A DNA stretch of 35,539 nucleotides from Desulfobacterales bacterium (GTDB lineage: Bacteria; Desulfobacterota; Desulfobacteria; Desulfobacterales; 4be13). Positions 16,320 through 23,600 of the stretch are shown in pieces. The translations under genes were made by a program, and so were the position numbers. The notes below the pieces were generated by a model. That model did no database searches. It had not been told where the DNA came from and worked only from the letters and a program-made list of their open reading frames with translations. The stretch's first letter is position 1; each line of letters begins with the position of its first letter. Where the stretch lies: the NCBI GenBank assembly GCA_029940115.1, contig JAOZRQ010000005.1, positions 1 to 35,539 of the forward strand, in the 5' to 3' direction.

Positions 16320-16514
16320 ATGCTGAAAAAAATTTATATCCATAATTTCCGATGCTTTGAAAATTTTGAACTTGAGATCGGCAGACTCGGTCTGTTCATC
16401 GGACCGAACGGCGCAGGCAAGTCCTCTGTTTTTCATGTCATCAGAAAAATTCAGAGACTTATCAGCGGCATGGACTCTTTTGAACTGGTGAGATTGCCAT
16501 TCTGCTGGAATTGA
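16320..16514 (+). pseudogene. N-terminal remnant of an AAA/RecF-like ATPase
   Basis: 64 residues beginning MLKKIYIHNFRCFENFELEI, followed by LFIGPNGAGKSSVFHVI. This is the typical start and Walker A of SMC/RecF-like (AAA_21, OLD-like) ATPases. The frame stops soon after, with no Walker B or signature motif. Full-length relatives are 350 residues or more. It is a fragment left by deletion or a frameshift. Confidence 0.7.
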
Positions 16515-16617
16515 AAAATTGTTGACAGACATCCGGTTTCGTGATACGCATTATACATATTCAGGTCAGGAGCCGTTTTAAGCCCTCTGACCCCACAATT
16601 GCAAAGAGGAGTCCTGA

Positions 16618-17670
16618 ATGACTATCAGAGCACTTTATATTGACGGCCAGACTGACAAAAGCCATCATAAACTCGGGGAGCTTCTTCATGTGCCGGACAA
16701 ATTCGAGTGTGAATCGCGTCAGGCCCCCGGAAACTTGGACAATTTCGCGGGCCTGATCTCGGAAGTGCCGGATGTGCTCATGATTGACTCTGATCTCAGT
16801 GCCCGGTCTGACAACGGAAACGCGGTCAGTTATTCCGGCATCACCCTGGCCGCGGAAGTCCGAATGCACAGACCCTCCCGTCCCATCATCCTGATCGCTG
16901 GCCCCCATGAAATCAGAGAACCGCAGATCACCAAGGCAAGTGTTGACTTTGACCTGATCGTGTATGAGGATGATGTTCGTCGGCATTCCGAAAAAGAGCG
17001 GAAAAAAATCGCGGCCCTGATTGATGGGTTCAAGATGTTGGAGAGCATCAAGGGGCAGAAATGGTCCGGAGTTCTGGAGCAGATGGGGGCCGGTCCCGAT
17101 GAGGTGCGTCTGCTCGGGGAAGCCGGTCCCCCGGTTGAAAGGAAACAGTGGACAATTCCCCAGACCGCGAGATGGATACGCAATGTGATTATGAGGTTTC
17201 CCGGAATTCTGTATGATGAGATCACCGCGGCCACACGGCTCGGCATCAGTCCGGAGTCTTTTCGGACACCTGACATGCAGGGACTGACGGAATCGTGCAG
17301 ATATTCGGGTGTGTTCGGCAGCTGCAAGGCGCGCTGGTGGCGAGGCAGACTCTTTCACAAAGCAAGGGAACTCATGTTGCGCCATAAGACAGAGGGCAGG
17401 TTGTCAGACAAGTTCAGACATGCGTTCGCGGCCGAGTTCGGAGAGGAGTTGGCCCCGGCAGTCTGCGTGGCTGACGGAAAGGCAGCCGCGGACTGGGTGT
17501 GTCACATTCTGAGGAAGCCTGTGAGACAGCGGAATTCGATTCCCTATTATCCTGACAACCGCCCGGCTGTCATGGATCAGGCGCGTGTGTCCTTTAAGGC
17601 GGTCAGAGAATCTGATGATTTTGATGAAACTCTGGCTGACGCAGACAGCTATGAAATCATCCGGGGCTGA
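16618..17670 (+). CDS. Receiver-like N-terminal domain protein of unknown function
   Basis: 350 residues, cytosolic. The first 125 residues have the rhythm of a response-regulator receiver fold: ALYIDGQ (strand 1), DVLMIDSDLSA with the aspartate where phosphorylation would occur (strand 3), and RPIILIAGP (strand 4). The early acidic pair is weak and no strand-5 lysine is obvious, so phosphorylation is doubtful. The middle and C-terminal parts (IPQTARWIRNVIMRFPGILY, WWRGRLFHKARELM) match nothing I know. GAGGAG before the ATG at 16618 supports the start. It lies within the Hsp70/tubulin-like cluster and is followed by a MITE. Confidence 0.6.
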   Translation: MTIRALYIDGQTDKSHHKLGELLHVPDKFECESRQAPGNLDNFAGLISEVPDVLMIDSDLSARSDNGNAVSYSGITLAAEVRMHRPSRPIILIAGPHEIREPQITKASVDFDLIVYEDDVRRHSEKERKKIAALIDGFKMLESIKGQKWSGVLEQMGAGPDEVRLLGEAGPPVERKQWTIPQTARWIRNVIMRFPGILYDEITAATRLGISPESFRTPDMQGLTESCRYSGVFGSCKARWWRGRLFHKARELMLRHKTEGRLSDKFRHAFAAEFGEELAPAVCVADGKAAADWVCHILRKPVRQRNSIPYYPDNRPAVMDQARVSFKAVRESDDFDETLADADSYEIIRG

Positions 17671-17672
17671 CA

Positions 17673-17802
17673 GACTTTTACTGATTACAACGCTTTTCGA
17701 GAGGCCTGAACTTGGCCCGAACCTGGGCATGTCCGTGAATGTGAGTCCGTGAATATGACTAAGTTGGAGGTTTCCCTAAATCCGTTATAATCAGGACTTT
17801 TA
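17673..17802. mobile_element. MITE, CTGATTATAACG family, copy 3, with 8-bp target duplication
   Basis: A shorter, more diverged copy, 17681-17794 (114 bp), with CTGATTACAACG at the left and CCTAAATCCGTTATAATCAG at the right. GACTTTTA is perfectly duplicated at 17673-17680 and 17795-17802. It is inserted three bases after the stop of the receiver-like gene. Confidence 0.88.
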
Positions 17803-17875
17803 ACAAAAGGCGGGTTTTTCAGAACAGATCAGTGACCACCAGCCGGGCATCAAAAAATCTGACATTGAGCAATGT

Positions 17876-18181
17876 ATGAATGTTGAGCGTGTAAAGCGGT
17901 CATTAAATCTGATCGCCAAGATTTACCGTAAAATCCTTGATCCGACTTTCCAGAATGTGATTCCCATAGCGGTGGCAACTGTGGAAACCTCAAAGAAGGA
18001 TTATGACTACGCCAAAAGAAATCAGGCAAGGACAGCATTGCATGCTCTGATTTACCATGCTCAGTCCGAGGATTATACTTTGTGTATAGACGAACCCCAG
18101 AATTTTGTGACGCTGCCGGAAATACAGCCTTGGCATGAGGACAACAATGCTTATGATGTCCGTTTTGAGGATTACCACTGA
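17876..18181 (+). CDS. Hypothetical protein upstream of a HigA-like antitoxin
   Basis: 101 residues. The stop TGA overlaps the ATG of the HigA-like gene by one base, so the two are co-translated. The position is that of a HigB toxin, but no RelE/HigB motif is visible. The protein looks mixed helical (VKRSLNLIAKIYRKIL, ARTALHALIYHAQSEDY) with an acidic end. The frame is open a further 25 codons upstream without an ATG, and no ribosome-binding site is clear, so the true start is uncertain. Confidence 0.5.
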   Translation: MNVERVKRSLNLIAKIYRKILDPTFQNVIPIAVATVETSKKDYDYAKRNQARTALHALIYHAQSEDYTLCIDEPQNFVTLPEIQPWHEDNNAYDVRFEDYH

Positions 18182-18564
18182 TGACACAAAGGAGGCTGCC
18201 CAAAAACAGACCGACCCATCCCGGCGAATTTGTCAGAGAGGATATCCTCAGAGAATTCTCTCTGACAGAGAATGATTTTGCGAAGGCAATCGGTGTGTCG
18301 CCTGAAACCGTTCACCGGATCGTTGATGAGGCGGAGCGAATCACCGCTGACATGGCCCTTCGTCTGGGCAGGTTCACAAAGACAAGGCCCGAAATGTGGC
18401 TGAACCTCCAGACCGCCGTTGACCTGTGGGATGCCTGTCATTCCCCGCACTTTGAAGTCATCAGAATGATAGAGCCTTATGGTCAAGGGGCGAAAAATAT
18501 TGAAGCGATGGCAGAGAACAAAATGAATCACGAAATGAACGAAGTGCATGAGGTTTTGCAATAA
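18181..18564 (+). CDS. higA: HigA-family antitoxin (XRE helix-turn-helix)
   Basis: 127 residues. HPGEFVREDILREFSLTEND opens the HigA/VapI helix-turn-helix family. The recognition region is FAKAIGVSPETVHRIVDEAE, followed by ITADMALRLGRFTKTRPEMW and LNLQTAVDLW, all family hallmarks. HigA proteins bind their own promoter and neutralise the RelE-like nuclease HigB. No HigB is recognisable next to it; the upstream overlapping gene is unrelated by eye. The 25-residue C-terminal tail (MAENKMNHEMNEVHEVLQ) is an extra. Confidence 0.85.
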   Translation: MTQRRLPKNRPTHPGEFVREDILREFSLTENDFAKAIGVSPETVHRIVDEAERITADMALRLGRFTKTRPEMWLNLQTAVDLWDACHSPHFEVIRMIEPYGQGAKNIEAMAENKMNHEMNEVHEVLQ

Positions 18565-18579
18565 CGCTCCTGAATTAAA

Positions 18580-18693
18580 CATTCAGAAGATATTTTTGTC
18601 GTTTATTTCCAGATCGAAAATTTTGAATGGATTCCTGAATTATCAGGAGTCGTTGTGAATGCGAGTCAGACAGGAAGTTGGGCTAACCCTTAA
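18580..18693 (+). pseudogene. Degraded copy of the 3' end of the gene at 15846
   Basis: Starting HSEDIFVVYFQIENFEWIPE, this matches the C-terminal 30 or so residues of the 140-residue protein at 15846-16268, at both DNA and protein level. It has no start of its own and runs into the solo MITE end. It indicates a past duplication spanning about 2.4 kb or an unequal recombination. Confidence 0.7.
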
Positions 18694-18708
18694 ATCCGTT
18701 ATAATCAG
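18678..18708 (+). promoter_or_regulatory. Solo MITE end carrying an outward-facing -10 (TATAAT)
   Basis: GGCTAACCCTTAAATCCGTT followed by ATAATCAG (18681-18708) is the right end of the CTGATTATAACG family. It contains a perfect TATAAT at 18700-18705, 16 bp after a weak -35 (TTGGGC, 18678-18683). The next gene starts at 18732, so the element end is well placed to serve as its promoter. This is inference from position and hexamer match. Confidence 0.4.
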
Positions 18709-18731
18709 AAAAAATCTATGTGAGGTTTACC

Positions 18732-21371
18732 ATGAAATTATTCCATAAAAACTATGTCTTTCTGTTCTGCCTGTTTGGCCTTGCGCTATTGAGTTTCAAT
18801 TCTGTTTATGCACAAACCGAATGTAAGGTTGTTGATGACTTTGTTAATGAAGAAAAGTTAAAGAGATATATTTTTTACGCTGATGAAGTGCCGTTTGCAA
18901 CAATAACACCTGAGATAAGTGACGAAACACTGAATAAGCAAATTGATGAGTGTTGGCGAGAAGGAACAAATTGTACCGAGGGAAAGGAGAACTGTGCCGA
19001 AAAATTGGGAACCTTGTTTGCCGAGTTCGCTTTAAAAATCGAAGACACACAGTATTATGATAAACTTGAGTATCATCAGAAACTTGCCAAACTGATAACA
19101 TTTATAAATAGTATAATGGGCAGGTTTGGTAGCCGTGATATCCAATTTTACACTGCTTACCGTAAATCCTATCACAGTTTCATAGCGCAGATGGCATCAA
19201 AATTTGATGATTACAAGAAACTTTCTGAAATAGTTACAAAAAAAAGCCTGAATGAGAACGGAGATTACTGGGCAGATGCTATAAAAAAAAAAGGTGATGA
19301 TTCAAAAAATCCTTTGAATCAGTTTCCCCGGCTGAGAGACAAAATCAATGATGCGATCAAGGGATACGCGTGTCAGCATATTGACAAAATCGTTGATGCT
19401 GATAAATTAGAAAGTTATGCTTTTGACAACAATCAGAAACTGCCTTTTCCGAAAACGCCTGAGAAGGGTGAAGTCAAAGATGCGGTCGAGGCGAAATGGA
19501 ATGGCGGAAAAGCCGAAGAATTGGGAAAACTGCTTGCTGACATCGCTTTGAAAATAGAGAATGAAAACTATCCTGCTACTTCTGGATCAGGGTATCATCA
19601 GAAATTCAAAGGCCTTATAACTCTGACAGATGAACTGCTGAAAAAATTGGAGGAACATGGATTTACAGAGGCTTACGGCAAAGTTTACCACAGCTTTGTG
19701 ACAGGGCTGTCATCAAAGTTTTCCAATCATATGGAATTAAAAGAGATAGTCAGTCAAACCGACCTAAGTGGCGGTGGGAAATATTGGGCAGAAAATTATA
19801 CTGAAGCCAAAGAACGATTCCCTAATTTAAAAGCAATTATTGAAAAGAGTCAGCCAGCAATATCAGGAGACGGTGAGGGACAACTGACAGGAGACGGTGG
19901 GGGACAACTGACAGGAGACGCTGAGGGGCAACAAGCAGGAAACGGAGGAAAGGGCAATAGGCCGATTCCTGTCATTTATTTTGTTGCTATTATCTTTTTA
20001 GTGATATTTTGTGGTTTACTGTATCTTTCTAACAGAAAACTGGGAAAGGAGGTTCGGATGGCAACCAACGATCTGAAAGACTTGAAGAATTTGCCTGCTA
20101 ATATGGCAGTCAGACGATTGGAAGACCATGCAGATGCTTTAAGCCGGGAAATAGATGAATTAGAGAAAGAGCTTTCAAAAAAATTTGTGAAAGACAGTGC
20201 GATTGACAAGCTTGAAAGCATAGAAAAGAAATTCGATGACTTGAAAGAAGGTGTCGAAAAATTCTCTCCTCCTGAACATGATCCAGTCATCCGGCGGAAA
20301 CATAAAAAATTGTCGGATGAAACGGTTGAGAGCTTAAATAAAAGGATAGCCGATTTGAAGGCTCAGATTAGCCAGAAGACACAGGCGAATCATATTGTTG
20401 ATGACTCCCATATATGGAAGGAAGAAATAAAGGGACTGCAGGAGACAGTTGAGCAAATTCAGAAAGACCTTGCCCAATTGAAGAATACCCCAGCAGGGCC
20501 AAACATAAAAGAATTTAATGTGTTAAAAGGAATGGTTGGGGGAATTCAGAAAGCCCTTAAAGAACAACCTCAACGCGAACCGATTGTTTCAAAGAAACCA
20601 CCGGAAACGGTCAGGCAGGAAGCTGTTCCACCTAAAGACGCCATCTTCTCCGCAATCATAGAGATGGAGAAATCCATGCTGCTCACCAAATGGGAGCGAT
20701 TCGAGAAAGAGCATAAAGACGTTTTCGATCTTTCCAAGGAAACCAGGGACTCTGAGGAACTGAAGTTTTATCTGAGTGTGTTGTCGTCAGAAAAGGGTAA
20801 CCTGCCGAAACTCCTGGCCGCGGATCCGGATGAGGAAAAACTTGTTTCGCTGTATAATGACATATCGTTGCAACTGAAGGAACATTATCCCCAACTGATC
20901 AAGTTGCCGATCATTGACAGGTTCGCAGAAGGAAAGCTGAAAAGACAGGAAGACCCGGAGAAGGAGCTCTCCAATCTCCGTGCCTGGTCCCAACTGCTGA
21001 CATCGCTGGAAGATAACCCCAGGCAAAAGCGGAGGCTCCTCGACTTCAACCTCAGCCGATGGATTCGCGAGCATTTTCTCGAAATCGCGGACAAAGTTTT
21101 GCTCAGATACCATGAGACCAAACCGGACAAAAGAGCAGAATCGCTGAATTCGCTTCACGAGACGGTCCTTCGGGTCCTCAAACAGGGGAACCTGAGGCCC
21201 GTGGAAATCGTTCCGGGGCAAACCCCCTTTGACAGCAACCTCCATATTGCCCGTTCCACCATAAACGACCCTTCCCAAGCGGACAAGGTGATTGTCGAAG
21301 TCCAGAGAAACGGCTTCATGCTGGGGAAGAGGGTGATTCAGCAACCGCAGGTGATTATCAACAAAACATGA
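18732..21371 (+). CDS. Secreted/membrane coiled-coil protein with a GrpE-like C-terminal domain
   Basis: 879 residues. Residues 1-27 are a signal peptide (cleavage near VYA-QT). Residues about 32-210 and 213-375 are two homologous modules sharing a YHQK..LI and Y(H)SF(V/I)..(M/L)(A/S)SKF pattern. They are followed by a GDG(E/G)GQLT-repeat linker and one membrane helix at about 411-433. The cytoplasmic part is a long coiled coil, then a helical region. The C-terminus (IVPGQTPFDSNLHIARSTIN, then DKVIVEVQRNGFMLGKRVI) strongly resembles the beta domain of GrpE, the nucleotide-exchange factor of DnaK. ATG 18732 follows TGAGG; a GTG 12 bases upstream is an alternative. With two Hsp70-like genes upstream, it plausibly recruits or resets them at the membrane. 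Confidence 0.75.
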   Translation: MKLFHKNYVFLFCLFGLALLSFNSVYAQTECKVVDDFVNEEKLKRYIFYADEVPFATITPEISDETLNKQIDECWREGTNCTEGKENCAEKLGTLFAEFALKIEDTQYYDKLEYHQKLAKLITFINSIMGRFGSRDIQFYTAYRKSYHSFIAQMASKFDDYKKLSEIVTKKSLNENGDYWADAIKKKGDDSKNPLNQFPRLRDKINDAIKGYACQHIDKIVDADKLESYAFDNNQKLPFPKTPEKGEVKDAVEAKWNGGKAEELGKLLADIALKIENENYPATSGSGYHQKFKGLITLTDELLKKLEEHGFTEAYGKVYHSFVTGLSSKFSNHMELKEIVSQTDLSGGGKYWAENYTEAKERFPNLKAIIEKSQPAISGDGEGQLTGDGGGQLTGDAEGQQAGNGGKGNRPIPVIYFVAIIFLVIFCGLLYLSNRKLGKEVRMATNDLKDLKNLPANMAVRRLEDHADALSREIDELEKELSKKFVKDSAIDKLESIEKKFDDLKEGVEKFSPPEHDPVIRRKHKKLSDETVESLNKRIADLKAQISQKTQANHIVDDSHIWKEEIKGLQETVEQIQKDLAQLKNTPAGPNIKEFNVLKGMVGGIQKALKEQPQREPIVSKKPPETVRQEAVPPKDAIFSAIIEMEKSMLLTKWERFEKEHKDVFDLSKETRDSEELKFYLSVLSSEKGNLPKLLAADPDEEKLVSLYNDISLQLKEHYPQLIKLPIIDRFAEGKLKRQEDPEKELSNLRAWSQLLTSLEDNPRQKRRLLDFNLSRWIREHFLEIADKVLLRYHETKPDKRAESLNSLHETVLRVLKQGNLRPVEIVPGQTPFDSNLHIARSTINDPSQADKVIVEVQRNGFMLGKRVIQQPQVIINKT

Positions 21372-21381
21372 CGCGTCAAAA

Positions 21382-21434
21382 TTTGTAGTTCCGCCTTTAG
21401 GCGGTTTCACACCGCCTAAAGGCGGAACTACAAA
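21382..21434. terminator. Strong hairpin (TTTGTAGTTCCGCC family) after the GrpE-like gene
   Basis: Perfect 24-base arms (21382-21405 and 21411-21434) with a 5-base loop, starting 10 bases past the stop codon. It belongs to the dispersed palindrome family also seen at 4559 and 29461. No T tract follows, so it may only attenuate or stabilise the transcript ends. Confidence 0.5.
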
Positions 21435-21473
21435 CTGTAAGAAAAGGATTGAGTTAAGCATATATATACAATA

Positions 21474-23447
21474 ATGAAACCATTGAACCGCGACACATTT
21501 TCTGATTTGCAGGACTTTTTCATCGGTGGACTGAACGAGCCAGTAAAAGTATGGGTGACACGTGTCAGAGAGCCGCATCTCCATTTAAACGGCCCGGGTG
21601 TGGACCATCAGGGTGGAGAATGGATTCTGGACTACGGGTCTGTGCCGGCCGTCGGTACCATCAGGAGACGGGTGAGCATAGAGAACGCGGGCCAGGGGCC
21701 ACTCAAACTCGACGTGGAAGGAGACAGCGAGGATTGGCTGAAACACAGATGGAAAAAGGATCACTCCCAACCCTGTCTGAAAGGCGGGGGAGACCGGGCC
21801 GTGCTGGAAGTGTTTTTCCAGGGAAGGGAAATCGAGGAACAGCGCCTGACCGCTCTCCTGCGGATAAGGACAGCAACCGATTCAGGAGTGGAAAAAACAT
21901 TCCCCCTGCGGATCAGAGTGAACGCGCACATCCGATTCGCTCATGGTCTCTTTGATTTTAACGGAAAAGCAGATAGGGAACCTTATGACTTCGGTCTCAT
22001 CAATCCTGTGAAAAAAGGGGAAAAGCATCAGCCATACCGGCTTTCCATCGAAAACCGCGGAACCGAACCATTGGAAATGACGATTGACACCTCTTCCGAA
22101 TGGCTGACAGTGGAAACCATCAATGTGAAGCCGTCCCGAAACGGACTGAATTTCCGGGTCCATCCCGGGGAGACAAGCATCACCGTCATCAGGCCCATAC
22201 CTTCCAAGAAGTTTATGGGCATCAACAAGGGAGAGATCATCCTCCGGTCCAATGACACCCGCAAGAAATATCAGGAATTTGATATCCCGTTTCAATGTGT
22301 CCAGGAGATTCAGGAACCGTATATCACCTTTAAGAAGCCTCAGACGTCGATTGAGATTGTACCCCATCGCCCTTATGCCATAACCCTATCAATCTATAAC
22401 CGGGGAAAAACTGAGGCTCAACTATTTGTCGCCAGTCAGAGCCAATATGTTCAGTCTCAGCCGGCCCTGCAAGTCCCGGGCGCGGTCGGACAAAAACCGG
22501 GAAAAGCGCCGTTGCCTGTGACCATTCAGGCGGACAGTGAGGTGCCCCCCGGGCCACAGACAATGAATCTGGAATTGAGGCTTGTGAATGGAAATCAGAA
22601 GCCGCTTCATATCCCGGTGGAGATATATGCGGTCAAAATTGAATGGGAACCCGAATCACTCGATTTTGGGGAGGTGAACTTCGGAGAAACCCGGAACCTG
22701 CCGGTAACCTTCAAGCCGAGTGATGATCGTGAACTCCTCATGTGGGCCAAACCGGAACCTGTGTTGCAGGATGATCTGAGTGTGAAGATGGTGAATGACC
22801 ACACCTTGGAAGTGATACTGGAAGACATCCCGATCTCCTCCAACAAAACTTATGAAGGCCCAGGAATCATTGTTTACGACTCCCAACTCGGGTATGAGGA
22901 GAGACTTTTTGTGAAATTCCGGCGCACCACCCCGATTTTTGACGCGGATCCCCGAGAAATTGACATGGGGAACATCGTGGGAGGGGCGAAGGCTTCGGGA
23001 AGTTTCAAAGTGTTTAACAGGGGGGATGGTCTGTTAAAGGTGGTAATGAGCCCGGATTCCGAAAAACTCTCCATTGAGGGACCATTCTCCTTCAATATGC
23101 CACCTGAAAAGGAGGTTGATGTAAAGTTCACCCTCGATTTGAGGGAAAATGATGAACCGATCAGGCATTCAATATTCATCAACACCAATGACCCTGCCGC
23201 AGAACCGGCAGAAGAGATTCTGATTCGGGGGGATGTTCTGCGGCCCGAGGGGAAAGTCTGTCCCAAATGTTCACTGGTGGTTTCTTTAAATGACGCGTAT
23301 TGCCCGATATGCGGCGAACCTGTGCAGGATGTTCCGCCTGTGTCAAAGACAGGTCTGACGGTCTGCCCCAAATGCAAACGCAAATTTAAGACAGAAAGCC
23401 CTTTTTGCTCACAGGATGGAAAGCGGCTGAAGCCATTGGATGCTTGA
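21474..23447 (+). CDS. Multi-Ig-like (ASH/hydin-type) protein with C-terminal zinc ribbons
   Basis: 657 residues, no signal peptide or membrane helix. It has about five beta-sandwich repeats with recurring phrases: LDYGSVPAVGTIRRRVSIEN, FDFGEVNFGETRNLPVTF and IDMGNIVGGAKASGSFKVFN. This is the F-G-x-V-x-x-G pattern of ASH/hydin or DUF1573-like domains. Two C-terminal zinc ribbons follow (CPKCSLVVSLNDAYCPICG and CPKCKRKFKTESPFCSQDG). The Ig repeats resemble those fused to the Hsp70-like ATPase at 10615, pointing to a scaffold for the same assembly. The ribosome-binding site is weak. The last codons and stop are formed by a heptamer repeat array (GATGCTT). Confidence 0.75.
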   Translation: MKPLNRDTFSDLQDFFIGGLNEPVKVWVTRVREPHLHLNGPGVDHQGGEWILDYGSVPAVGTIRRRVSIENAGQGPLKLDVEGDSEDWLKHRWKKDHSQPCLKGGGDRAVLEVFFQGREIEEQRLTALLRIRTATDSGVEKTFPLRIRVNAHIRFAHGLFDFNGKADREPYDFGLINPVKKGEKHQPYRLSIENRGTEPLEMTIDTSSEWLTVETINVKPSRNGLNFRVHPGETSITVIRPIPSKKFMGINKGEIILRSNDTRKKYQEFDIPFQCVQEIQEPYITFKKPQTSIEIVPHRPYAITLSIYNRGKTEAQLFVASQSQYVQSQPALQVPGAVGQKPGKAPLPVTIQADSEVPPGPQTMNLELRLVNGNQKPLHIPVEIYAVKIEWEPESLDFGEVNFGETRNLPVTFKPSDDRELLMWAKPEPVLQDDLSVKMVNDHTLEVILEDIPISSNKTYEGPGIIVYDSQLGYEERLFVKFRRTTPIFDADPREIDMGNIVGGAKASGSFKVFNRGDGLLKVVMSPDSEKLSIEGPFSFNMPPEKEVDVKFTLDLRENDEPIRHSIFINTNDPAAEPAEEILIRGDVLRPEGKVCPKCSLVVSLNDAYCPICGEPVQDVPPVSKTGLTVCPKCKRKFKTESPFCSQDGKRLKPLDA

Positions 23448-23496
23448 TGCTTGATGTTGGATGTTGGATGCTTGATGCTTGATGTTGGATGCTTGA
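23438..23496. repeat. GATGCTT/GATGTTG heptamer repeat
   Basis: About eight 7-base units run through and past the stop codon of the Ig-like gene, so the C-terminal LDA-stop of that protein is repeat-encoded. Confidence 0.8.
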
Positions 23497-23600
23497 CAGC
23501 CGAAAATTTGAATGCTATAAGGGCATGGATGTTGGATAAAAGGACCCGAAATCCTTTCTTACCCACAATCCATGTAGATGAGATGAGATAGGAGGTAATT

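Noticed and set aside
16522-16557. TTGACA followed by TGATACGCA or TATACA before the receiver-like gene
   Set aside because: Spacing to a good -10 is wrong (24 bp for TATACA) or the -10 is poor (TACGCA at 17 bp); too weak to list.
23006-23566. Minus-strand frame through the end of the Ig-like gene
   Set aside because: It is antisense to a gene with clear zinc ribbons, and its N-terminal part is translated heptamer repeat.
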